6,196 bases of DNA from Patescibacteria group bacterium UBA5124 (GCA_002414185.1 DHYS01000028.1:60336-66531); one strand, 5' to 3'. Positions 1-6,196 are shown, counted from the stretch's first letter. Numbers and translations are program-made. Notes: a model not told the origin generated them from the letters alone.

Positions 1-150
1 TACTTCAGCATCAGTCTTTGAAGTAATTTTTTTTAGATACGTATCCAATTTACCTTCAACATTTTTACCCACAATAGTCTTAATAACATCCTGTTTTTCT
101 TCAGGAATATTATAAAAGTTGTATGAAATTTGAGGTTGTTTTTCTGTCAT
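1..150 (-). CDS. Partial small protein, possibly HPF/RaiA-like ribosome hibernation factor
   Basis: Only the first 50 codons are in the window; the gene runs off the left edge. It starts at an ATG at 150-148 and reads MTEKQPQISYNFYNIPEEKQ and onward without a stop or a TGA. The layout is a short beta-like stretch (ISYNFYNI), then a long amphipathic helix (about residues 15-41, ending KLDTYLKKI), then the start of another strand (TDAEV). That order matches the N-terminus of the HPF/RaiA family, which binds the 30S decoding centre of idle ribosomes and blocks translation under stress. The visible part has no diagnostic catalytic residue, so the family call rests on pattern only. It is the last minus-strand gene seen after hrcA and the Nudix gene, separated from the latter by 82 bases with its own candidate promoter. 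No Shine-Dalgarno sequence is visible. The gene is real with good confidence; the function is tentative. Confidence 0.6.
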   Translation of the reverse strand, partial: MTEKQPQISYNFYNIPEEKQDVIKTIVGKNVEGKLDTYLKKITSKTDAEV

Positions 151-189
151 GGTATAAAGCTAAAAAAATAAAGTAAACACTGATATCAT

Positions 190-217
190 ACTATACAAAA
201 TTTCCATATAAATTCAA
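190..217 (-). promoter_or_regulatory. Candidate sigma70-type promoter for the leftmost gene
   Basis: On the minus strand, TTGAAT (plus 212-217) and TATAGT (plus 190-195) are separated by 16 bases. They match the -35 and -10 consensus at 4 of 6 and 5 of 6 positions. The predicted start, near position 183, would give a leader of about 33 bases before the ATG at 150. It would let the leftmost gene be transcribed apart from the genes upstream of it. The -35 box lies inside the inverted repeat at 206-228. AT-rich DNA yields chance matches, so this is moderate evidence only. Confidence 0.45.
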
Positions 218-228
218 TTGATTTATAT
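206..228. repeat. Perfect 8-bp inverted repeat around CAATTG
   Basis: The arms ATATAAAT (206-213) and ATTTATAT (221-228) pair perfectly around a 7-base centre, TCAATTG, which itself contains the palindrome CAATTG. The element starts 5 bases beyond the stop codon of the Nudix gene and covers the -35 box of the candidate promoter for the leftmost gene. It could be an operator or a weak transcript-end hairpin for the Nudix gene. The all-AT stem and the lack of a following U tract argue against an efficient terminator. Confidence 0.45.
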
Positions 229-232
229 ATCG

Positions 233-733
233 CTAATTACCTAACTTCTCCAAAAATTGTTTTTTAACATCAGTATTTTTTTGTCATTGCTTGATAAGCA
301 AATAACTCTTTCTAATAAGCTCTCTAATATCTTGATAATAAATAAGTCACAAAACTTCTTGAAAATTAGTCCATTTATGAATACCTATATATCATTCCAC
401 CTGAGCAATATTTACTACATCAGGATTTCCTACAAACTGCATTAGAAAATAAGTAACATCCTTATCTATTGGTCATTTATTATCAATATTTCTTATTTTA
501 GTAGTTCACAGCATTTGTTTAAGTTTCAACTGATTGATAGGAATTCAGGTTTCCTCGCTTACTTCTCTAATAGCAGTTGTTTCAATAGATTCCCCTGGCT
601 GAATCTTACCTTTAGGAGATACCCATTCTATTTTCCCAGACAAAGCATGTCTTTTTATAAGAAGATATCTAGGTTCTCAATCCTTTTCTATATAATATAT
701 AATACCACCTGCACTCTGTATAATCTCACCCAT
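233..733 (-). CDS. Nudix (MutT-like) hydrolase, read with UGA as Gly
   Basis: This is a 166-residue protein running from ATG (733-731) to TAG (235-233). Nudix enzymes hydrolyse nucleoside diphosphates linked to another group, removing damaged or signalling nucleotides in the cytoplasm. The complete Nudix box GX5EX7REUXEEXGU is present at residues 42-64, with G42, E48, R56, E57, E60, E61 and G63. The metal-binding set is REVSEE, and the box is preceded by EWVSPKG. Residues 9-28 form the usual first strands (GGIIYYIEKDGEPRYLLIKR). The substrate cannot be read from the sequence; the WVSPKG context and the small size suit MutT or dinucleoside-polyphosphate hydrolase branches. Seven TGA codons lie in frame (residues 19, 63, 76, 87, 114, 129, 150). 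Residue 63 is the invariant Nudix-box glycine, which fixes UGA as Gly. TGG encodes W37 and W121. The gap to the upstream gene is only 26 bases, with no Shine-Dalgarno sequence, so co-transcription with it is likely. Confidence 0.93.
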
Positions 734-759
734 AAACAATAAAAAGTAGAAAATAAAAA

Positions 760-1239
760 CTATGAAAGAAACCACTCAGCAGCCTTACGAAAGCCTTCTG
801 CAATACTATTTGAATCTTTTTTTGTAACATCTTCAAGAAGCATTTTAGCAGATCATGCTATTTCTGGAGCAGCATCACGATTAGATTGATTTTGCCATGT
901 ATCAATAATAACCTCTTGATTTGTAGAAGAAACTATTTGTTCATTTTTTTTCAAATCTCATCAATATTGAATGTCAGACTTTTCTTTTTTTGATTTTTTA
1001 TCAAGAGATTCGACACGCTCTTTAGAAACAACCTTATCTTTCAAATTATCCAAAGATCATTTTATATCTGAATTAGCATGTACAACATCTTTCAATTTTT
1101 GCAATTCATCTCAAGAAACTTCTTCATTCTTTTCTTTTTTTTCTTTAGAAGATACTTGTTTTTTCAATGCATTCAAAGATCATTCAAAATTATCTTGTTT
1201 ACTACTCTCTTTGTCTTTATCTATTTCTTTATCAACCAT
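760..1239 (-). CDS. Uncharacterised hydrophilic protein with internal repeats, UGA as Gly
   Basis: I do not recognise this 159-residue protein. It runs from ATG (1239-1237) to TAG (762-760). It is rich in Lys, Glu, Asp and Ser and has no membrane segment or signal peptide. The first 113 residues are low-complexity and probably helical or coiled-coil, with the unit GSL(N/D)xLKxxVxSKE repeated at residues 20-33 and 61-74 and a looser copy at 43-53 (GDELQKLKDVV). The C-terminus (about 114-159) looks like a more ordered, amphipathic region ending GFRKAAEWFLS. Six TGA codons lie in frame (20, 43, 61, 93, 94, 129), so six of its seven glycines use UGA; the seventh is GGC. It follows hrcA by 35 bases, where grpE often sits, but I see no GrpE signature. 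It may be a lineage-specific protein of the heat-shock operon. Under the standard code it would be split into fragments and missed. Confidence 0.8.
1018..1182 (-). repeat. Internal repeat in the UGA-rich protein
   Basis: Two 42-base copies, at 1141-1182 and 1018-1059, lie 123 bases apart. Each begins TGA TCT TTG on the minus strand. Seven of 14 codons and 9 of 14 residues are identical (GSLNALKKQVSSKE against GSLDNLKDKVVSKE). The pattern suggests an old in-frame duplication within a helical segment. Codon drift between the copies argues against a recent event. Confidence 0.55.
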
Positions 1240-1274
1240 ATAAACAAGATAAAAAATAAAAATCTGAATACTAC

Positions 1275-1952
1275 CTATGCATTATTTTCATCCAACGACA
1301 TCAATACTTTTTTCAAGATAGATGCATTTTTCTTGTAATTTATTCTTGTTGGACCTATAATACTAATTACACCATCATAATCATTCATCTGTATTTTTGC
1401 ATACAAACAAGAAATAACGGTATTCTCATCTTCAATAAAGGTATAATACATTTGATTTTTTTTGAGTATTTTTCCATCCATAAATTTAACCAATCTTTTT
1501 TCTTCAATAAAACGTACTATATTTCTCGTTGCTTGATACTCATCAAGCATATCATCTTTCAATAGATTATTGATACCCAAATAATAATACTCATCATTTC
1601 TAAGGAATCAGACCACTACTCAATCAGTAATAGCTCAAAGCGTTTCAACCAAATATTTCATACTAGATCTAGCGTTACTTACATCCACAGACATTTCTTC
1701 TTCCTGCTGTGCAAGATAATTATCCAAATACATAGTAAGTCCCTGAACTGTAGGAATTCTTCATGAACTATTATATGGCTGATATACCATCCCCTGTTCT
1801 TCAAGCTGATGAAGATATTTTCTTAGCGTAGATGGAGCATATTCTACATCTTCCAAAGAATGCAAAAACTTAGAACCGATTGGTTCTCATTTAGAAATGT
1901 ACGTATCAATTACGACATCAAGCAACGCTAAAAGTTTTTCATCCTGTTGCAT
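1275..1952 (-). CDS. hrcA: Heat-inducible transcription repressor HrcA, short form
   Basis: HrcA represses chaperone operons by binding CIRCE operators and is relieved by heat through GroEL. This copy is 225 residues, from ATG (1952-1950) to TAG (1277-1275), against about 340 in the usual family. The winged-helix N-terminus is clear: YISKGEPIGSK (18-28), the recognition-helix region YAPSTLRKYLHQLEEQGMV (38-56), and QPYNSSGRIPT (58-68), followed by GLTMYLDNYL. The C-terminal signature GVISIIGPTRINY is present. The missing length lies in the middle and loop parts of the effector domain, so the fold is compact rather than broken. Five TGA codons are in frame (22, 64, 106, 111, 115); those at 22 and 64 sit on conserved glycines of GEPIGS and SSGRIPT. 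An in-frame TAG lies two codons upstream, so only GTG at 1955 competes with the chosen ATG. It is the first gene of the leftward run and probably autoregulated, but no CIRCE is seen upstream. Confidence 0.93.
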
Positions 1953-1995
1953 CACCTAGAGAAATTGAAATATAAATTGTTTTCTGTATCGCGCA

Positions 1996-2014
1996 ACATG
2001 TAATATACACATGT
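1996..2014. repeat. ACATGT-N7-ACATGT inverted repeat, candidate operator
   Basis: Two copies of the self-complementary hexamer ACATGT (1996-2001 and 2009-2014) flank AATATAC. A third CATG core follows at 2017-2020. The element lies about 45 bases upstream of hrcA and overlaps both weak candidate promoters. Its size and position fit a dimeric repressor site, possibly one for HrcA itself in place of CIRCE. The assignment is inference. Confidence 0.4.
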
Positions 2015-2057
2015 ATCATGAAACTAACCTCACCTATAACAATTTTCTCGAAAGAAG

Positions 2058-2076
2058 CAAGACAAAAGAAGTCTTG
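2058..2076. repeat. CAAGAC-N7-GTCTTG inverted repeat
   Basis: A perfect 6-bp stem with a 7-base loop (AAAAGAA) lies 60 bases upstream of the large membrane-protein gene. It could be a hairpin in that gene's leader RNA or a second operator. No U tract follows on either strand, so it does not look like a terminator. Confidence 0.35.
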
Positions 2077-2136
2077 AAAACACATCATACATTACTACAA
2101 GAGAAATAATATTTATTTTAATTTTTATTGTCTTCT

Positions 2137-5100
2137 ATGAAACAAAAGATTTTTCTAGGAATCAGTATTCTAGTACTTACACTCTTCTGAGTAAGCATCT
2201 ATGGAGAGTTTATGACAAATCACACTTATTATTACACTATGTTTTGAGATCGAACAAATCGAAAACTCATTATCCGAGCAATCATCGCTGCTGCTGCTCC
2301 TATAGGGTATATACTACGAAACAAAAATTTTTCTTTAAAAAATTTTATGGTAAAGTGGCTTCCTGCAGGATTAGTAATCTTTAGTATAGCACATACCTTA
2401 ATCAAAGATTCAATCCTTGGATCTACAGGATTTATTATCCTATGTATAAATACATTACTCCTTTATTTTTTAGGAATGTTTTTTGTACTAGGAACACTTA
2501 GTTTAGGTACTTGGATTTCACACAAACGAATCAAGTTTTCAGAAAACAGACGACAAGAAATGTTTATCAGCTTCTGAATTGGTTTATGAGCTTTCCTTCT
2601 CATAGTAAAATTATTTGTAATATTTGATATCTTCTATGGAATAGTTGCACGAATTATGTTTATATGATTAGCAGTTTCTCTCTACATAAACAAAAAGCAA
2701 CTTCATAACTACAAAGAAAATATTGAAAATATGCTTCATTCATTCAAAAAAGATTCATTACACAAAAATCCTATTATGTGGATTGGGCTAATTCTTATTA
2801 TTATTTCAATTATCTACTATTTCTTTGGATTTCAATTATCATTCATACCTTATTCTACAGCTTGGGATGCTAACCACGAATATATGTATATTCCCAAAAT
2901 CATAGCAGAAAATCACGGAGTATTACGAGGAAACAACTGACCTGGAAGTTGGGTCCCAGGATTACGACATATGTTCATTACATTTTGGTTTGGATTAGCT
3001 GGATCTATCAAAAATTTCTGGCTAGAACCAGACACTATAGCCGTTGCCATGAACTTCTTAAGCTGAATATTTGTGCTTCTTTTGGGATTAGGAACTACTA
3101 AACAAATAATAGATTTCTTTGCTCCAAAACATGATAACGAAGAACACGAAAAAGAGACAAAAAACATAACGTTCTATCTTGGATGGTTTCTTGTGATATT
3201 ATGGTTAACTAGTGGTATGGGAGCATTCTTAGTATTTGTTGATAACAAAACAGATATGGGAGTAATGACACTTACTATGCTAGCTATTCTTTCTTGATTT
3301 ATATTTCTCAATCAAATCAAAGAAAAACAATCAAGATGAAAAGAAACATTAAAATATATTATTACTTCATGAGCATTCTTTGCTCTCGCAAGTATGGCAA
3401 AACCAACGGCTTTCATAGATATAGCTTTATTTGGATTACTTCTTGTAGCATTACGATTCAACAATATCATAGCCATAGGATTAGGTATAGCTATTACAGG
3501 AATCACAGGAATTATGAAGATTGCAAATGCTCCAGATTTACTTTCTGTAAGTTCTGGTAAACGAGTAGCTCTAATCGGACTACTCATCACTATCATTGGA
3601 ATTATTAAATTATTCCTAGCAAAAAAAGAAAAATGAAACACAAACCCAAAAGAATATCTTAAAAATATAGTAATTCGAATAATATCTATTATAATAGTAT
3701 TAGCTATATTCAAATGACCTCATCAATTGTATAGTCAGATTAAAGATTGATCTTTTTCTCTAGGAAACTTTACTAAAACATTACTTTTAGGAAAATCTGA
3801 AAGTAAAGTATTATTAGCTTCTACATGAACTGATGATCTTGCTGCACAAACTCAAGTAGACCTTGCTGCACAAAATGAAATACTACCAGCTCAATGTGAA
3901 AAGATTTCGTATACCAAAGAAGAATTAGAAAAATCTATTAAAAAAGCTACCGTATCCAATGAAGATGTTGGTAGATACGTAGGATACGGACGAAAAGAAC
4001 TTTCAAAATCTGATGGACGAAGTTTATGATATGGATTATTAAGAATATTCTACCCAAGCAACAATACCTGTTATGGACTCAATCGTGATGCAAAATTATT
4101 GTGTAGCAATAGTACTGCAGTAGACAATTTCAACGTGCAAACATTAGAAGTAGTATTATCTAGAATGCATGTAGGATCTACAGCATACAATCTTTTAAGT
4201 GGATCTTTACAAAAGTTTTATGACAAAGGATTTACAGCAAAAGACTCTTACAATCCTGCAGAATTCAGAGATCAGATAGTAAGTTTAAGACAATACTATC
4301 AATCTCACTCAATCAAGGCAGAACAAGGAAAAATATCTATTCCTTATAGATACATCATACCTCTCAATATCTCATTCAACTGGTCATTGCAAAACTTAAG
4401 TAGTTATTATACAGATATCGGATTTATATGGATATTTGCTATGATATTTACTATCTTAGGATTGATTTATGGACTTATCACAAGAGAAAAAAGACTTATC
4501 ACTATTAGTTCTATAAGCATTCTTTGATGGACTATTTGGTGGATGATTGGTTGAGGTATTTTATGGTATGGTATGGGACTAATCATATGGACAGTCCTAG
4601 CAACTATCATGTATATTTATGAAATCATCTACAAAACTAAAAAAGAACAAAATCTGATGTATACTGTACTCTTTTTGTTTGCTATTTGGTGAATACTTCA
4701 GCTCTTCTTCAACCTTATTAGAATAGCATCTCAATGAGGAAATGGACCATTCACATGGTACAAAATGAGTATAGGAAAAACTGTTGAATTTGATACTATG
4801 CTTCAACAAAAGGAAGTAACTCAAAACGGATATACTCGAAAAAACATCTTTGATCTACAATTTCCTCATTACAATAAATTTATCGACTATGTAGCCGATA
4901 GAAAAAATGAAGATGGTGTACTCATTGCGGGTACTTATATGCAATACTTCCTCAAAAACCAATGGAATATCAAAAGTGATGGTATGTTAAGTCGATTTCG
5001 AGAACAAGCTTCTGATGGAAATGGATGTAAAACATCTCAAAGATTAGCACTCAACAATATCAAATACCTAGTAATTGATCCAAATATTGGAACAGTTGGT

Positions 5101-5703
5101 ATGGGTGAAGGTAATGAATCACTCTTCCAAAGATTCTTTGCAAAACTTGATCCTATCTCAGGTAAAATCCAAGAAGACGGTGCAATGAGCATGTTAGTAA
5201 AACTTACTCAAGAAGGATATCTCAAACTCTTCAATACAAACAACTTAGGAGCAAAATATGCCTTTACCGTAAGTGATGAAGATATCAAAGTTGGATTTGG
5301 AGTTTCTTCTCAAGAAGATATTATCTTTACAAGAACAAAACTTGCTATAGCAAGATACTTCCAAGACGCAACCTCTTATATCAGCTTCATAGGAAATACT
5401 TTTATAAATAGAATTGAAAGTGGAAAAGCTATAGGAGATATAGCAGATGTCTATGGAAAGAATATAGACGAAGAAAAACTCTTTGCTATTTCAAAAACAT
5501 TTACTAGTGGTCAAACAACTAGTGAAGTAGTTCAACAAAAGGTATCTGAATTATCTCAAGATGAAAGATTGATTTTAGCTCAATACCTTGGTATTTACAA
5601 CATAGCTAAATCATCGCCAGATCAACTTCAATCTACAGTAAATAATATTCTTTGACAAAGTTTAGGAAGTAGTAGTCAAGTAATGATCTTCGAACTTCAA
5701 TAA
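2137..5703 (+). CDS. Large polytopic membrane protein, GT-C glycosyltransferase-like, 20 UGA-Gly codons
   Basis: One open frame of 1188 residues runs from ATG 2137 to TAA 5701-5703 when UGA is read as Gly. Twenty TGA codons are in frame, the first at residue 18 and the last at 1173. I see about 20 hydrophobic segments. Six make an N-terminal membrane module (about 5-185). A Lys-rich cytoplasmic loop (186-211) precedes segment 7 (212-232), followed by an outward loop with AWDANHEYMYIPK (242-254; D244, E248) and PGSWVPGLRH (269-278). More segments follow to 526, then a soluble part (about 530-755), four segments (about 758-864) and a soluble C-terminus (866-1188). Positive loops (395-404, 495-509, 784-787, 832-836) place both soluble parts outside the cell. 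An acidic first outward loop after a membrane helix, many segments and an outer C-terminal domain are typical of GT-C enzymes (PMT, ArnT, STT3), which move sugar from a lipid carrier to protein or glycan. The extra N-terminal module is unusual. Membrane location is sure; the enzymatic role is a moderate inference. Confidence 0.9.
3835..3882 (+). repeat. 24-bp tandem duplication within the membrane-protein gene
   Basis: Two adjacent 24-base units (3835-3858 and 3859-3882) match at 20 of 24 positions. They encode DLAAQTQV and DLAAQNEI, residues 567-574 and 575-582. They lie near the start of the first extracytoplasmic domain, just after a membrane segment, in what looks like a flexible linker. 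Confidence 0.65.
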
Positions 5704-5734
5704 AACTAAAATAAAAAATATATTACATAGAAAG

Positions 5735-5760
5735 AAACGCTCAAAATGGGCGTTTTTTTT
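5735..5760 (+). terminator. Rho-independent terminator of the large membrane-protein gene
   Basis: AAACGCTC (5735-5742) pairs with GGGCGTTT (5748-5755) through 8 base pairs, including one G-U pair, around the loop AAAAT. The T run covers 5753-5760 and the hairpin lies 31 bases after the TAA stop. The A-rich left flank could pair with the T run and lengthen the stem. Confidence 0.88.
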
Positions 5761-5778
5761 ATTAAAAAACAAAATAAT

Positions 5779-5808
5779 TTGACATTTTAAAAAAAACTAA
5801 AATAGTAT
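5779..5808 (+). promoter_or_regulatory. Candidate promoter of the truncated lipoprotein gene
   Basis: TTGACA (5779-5784), an exact -35 consensus, is followed after 18 bases by TAGTAT (5803-5808), which matches the -10 at 4 of 6 positions. The same DNA also fits the Bacteroidota type: TTTG (5778-5781), 21 bases, then TAGTATTG (5803-5810), one mismatch from TAnnTTTG. The leader would be about 65 bases, AT-rich, and without a Shine-Dalgarno sequence. The preceding terminator makes an independent promoter necessary. Confidence 0.45.
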
Positions 5809-5882
5809 TGATTTTATATGTAAAATATATATAGTAACATTACAATAGTCTAATAAAAAGAAAACAAATAAAATCTTTAAAT

Positions 5883-6196
5883 ATGAAAAATCAGATTAAG
5901 ATTTGGATTACGATGATGCTGGGCATTATTTTAATCAATGTAACAACCTCGTGTGAAAAGGAAGAAGATGATGGTGACGGCATCCCAACAAAAGAAATTT
6001 CTTTGGGTGGTCCTGAGGACATTATCATAAAAGATGGTGCTATTCAATATCGGAAAGAATTAAAATTAGGATATATTATGGTCGACCAAATGATTACCGA
6101 TCCTAATGGAAATACTATCCCCCAAACTGTAGTTGATCCTGTTACAGGAAGAATTGATACAGTAAGAATAGCCATTCCAATCACAGCAAACTACCA
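5883..6196 (+). CDS. Truncated secreted lipoprotein of Bacteroidota type, function unknown
   Basis: The gene starts at ATG 5883 and is open to the right edge (104 full codons). An in-frame TAA at 5835-5837 and the position of the signal sequence support this start. Residues 1-24 are a lipoprotein signal: a Lys-containing start, the hydrophobic core MMLGIILINV, and TTSC with the lipidated Cys24. The mature N-terminus C-EKEEDDGDG is strongly acidic, as in the export signal that sends lipoproteins to the cell surface in Bacteroidota. The rest, including VDQMITDPNGNTIP and VDPVTGRIDT, looks like a beta-rich extracellular domain that I cannot name. No TGA codon occurs among its nine glycines (GGT, GGC, GGA), and one Arg is CGG, a codon I did not see in the four upstream complete genes. 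G exceeds C on this strand, the reverse of the rest of the window. It is either acquired DNA or belongs to another organism joined by assembly. Confidence 0.85.
   Translation, partial: MKNQIKIWITMMLGIILINVTTSCEKEEDDGDGIPTKEISLGGPEDIIIKDGAIQYRKELKLGYIMVDQMITDPNGNTIPQTVVDPVTGRIDTVRIAIPITANY

Larger units (their letters stand above)
1953..2136. promoter_or_regulatory. Divergent control region between hrcA and the large membrane-protein gene
   Basis: These 184 bases separate two divergently transcribed genes and should hold both promoters. For hrcA, a weak candidate on the minus strand is TTGCGC (plus 1991-1996), a 16-base spacer and TATATT (plus 1969-1974). For the rightward gene, TTGTTT (1977-1982), an 18-base spacer and TAATAT (2001-2006) is possible but weak, and TATAAC (2035-2040) is a lone -10-like hexamer. 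Two inverted repeats are present (listed separately). No CIRCE (TTAGCACTC-N9-GAGTGCTAA) was found. Neither start codon has a properly spaced Shine-Dalgarno sequence; AGGTG directly abuts the hrcA ATG. Confidence 0.45.

Noticed and set aside
760..1239. GrpE identity for the gene after hrcA
   Set aside because: Position alone suggests it. The protein lacks the conserved GrpE core around the end of the long helix and the beta-wing domain, and its C-terminus does not match.
257..1338. Plus-strand ORFs at 257-445, 515-742, 971-1243 and 1078-1338
   Set aside because: They lie opposite the Nudix, repeat-bearing and hrcA genes, have low-complexity Phe/Ser/Ile-rich translations and show no recognisable domain.
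233..1952. UGA as Trp (table 4) or selenocysteine
   Set aside because: TGA sits on the Nudix-box Gly and on two conserved Gly residues of HrcA, while TGG supplies Trp. Thirty-eight UGA codons in four unrelated genes also rule out selenocysteine.
2058..2076. Terminator between the divergent genes
   Set aside because: The hairpin is perfect but has no U tract on either strand, and no gene ends here.
1953..2136. CIRCE operator upstream of hrcA
   Set aside because: Neither TTAGCACTC nor GAGTGCTAA half-sites, nor close variants at N9 spacing, are present in the divergent region.
2913..4824. Minus-strand ORFs at 2913-3167, 3312-3713 and 4597-4824, and the plus-strand ORF at 3294-3560
   Set aside because: All are inside the membrane-protein gene in other frames and have no domain or start signal.
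4765..5655. A separate 296-residue soluble protein
   Set aside because: It is in the same frame as the long gene. Its apparent start follows a TGA read as Gly, and its apparent stop at 5653 is also TGA; the true stop is TAA at 5701.
2137..5703. A decayed pseudogene with many TGA stops
   Set aside because: All interruptions are TGA, never TAA or TAG, and all lie in one frame over 3.5 kb. The same pattern occurs in three unrelated neighbouring genes at conserved glycines, so recoding explains it and decay does not.

Overview
The window comes from an AT-rich bacterium in which UGA encodes glycine (translation table 25), as in the candidate phyla Gracilibacteria (BD1-5) and Absconditabacteria (SR1). 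Four neighbouring genes carry 38 in-frame TGA codons between them. Several of these fall on near-invariant glycines: the Nudix-box glycine of the hydrolase (545-547) and the glycines of the GEPIGSK and SSGRIPT motifs of HrcA (1887-1889 and 1761-1763). TGG is used normally for Trp, so UGA=Trp does not fit. CGA reads well as Arg. With the standard code the long genes break into many short ORFs; with table 25 they are intact. I cannot choose between the two phyla from this window.

Layout. Positions 1-1952 hold a minus-strand run of four genes. In transcription order they are hrcA (heat-shock repressor, short form), a hydrophilic UGA-rich protein with internal repeats, a Nudix hydrolase, and the start of a small protein that resembles a ribosome hibernation factor and runs off the left edge. 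Spacings are 35, 26 and 82 bases, and the last gap holds a good candidate promoter. Positions 1953-2136 are a divergent control region with two inverted repeats and no CIRCE element. Positions 2137-5703 are a single plus-strand gene for a 1188-residue protein with about 20 membrane segments. Two of its domains are probably extracytoplasmic, and an acidic loop after its seventh segment resembles GT-C glycosyltransferases. It ends in a clear rho-independent terminator (5735-5760).

From about 5761 the character changes. A candidate promoter (5779-5808) precedes a truncated gene (5883 to the right edge) for a lipoprotein whose acidic stretch after the lipobox cysteine is typical of Bacteroidota. 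That gene has no TGA codon and contains a CGG codon. Its G-over-C skew is also opposite to the rest of the window. It is either acquired DNA or the sign of a chimeric contig join between about 5704 and 5882.

How the genes may work together: the leftward genes look like a stress or housekeeping operon led by its own repressor, with a nucleotide-pool hydrolase and possibly a ribosome-protection factor. The large membrane protein is an independent unit, probably for cell-surface glycan or glycoprotein assembly; this last role is inference.
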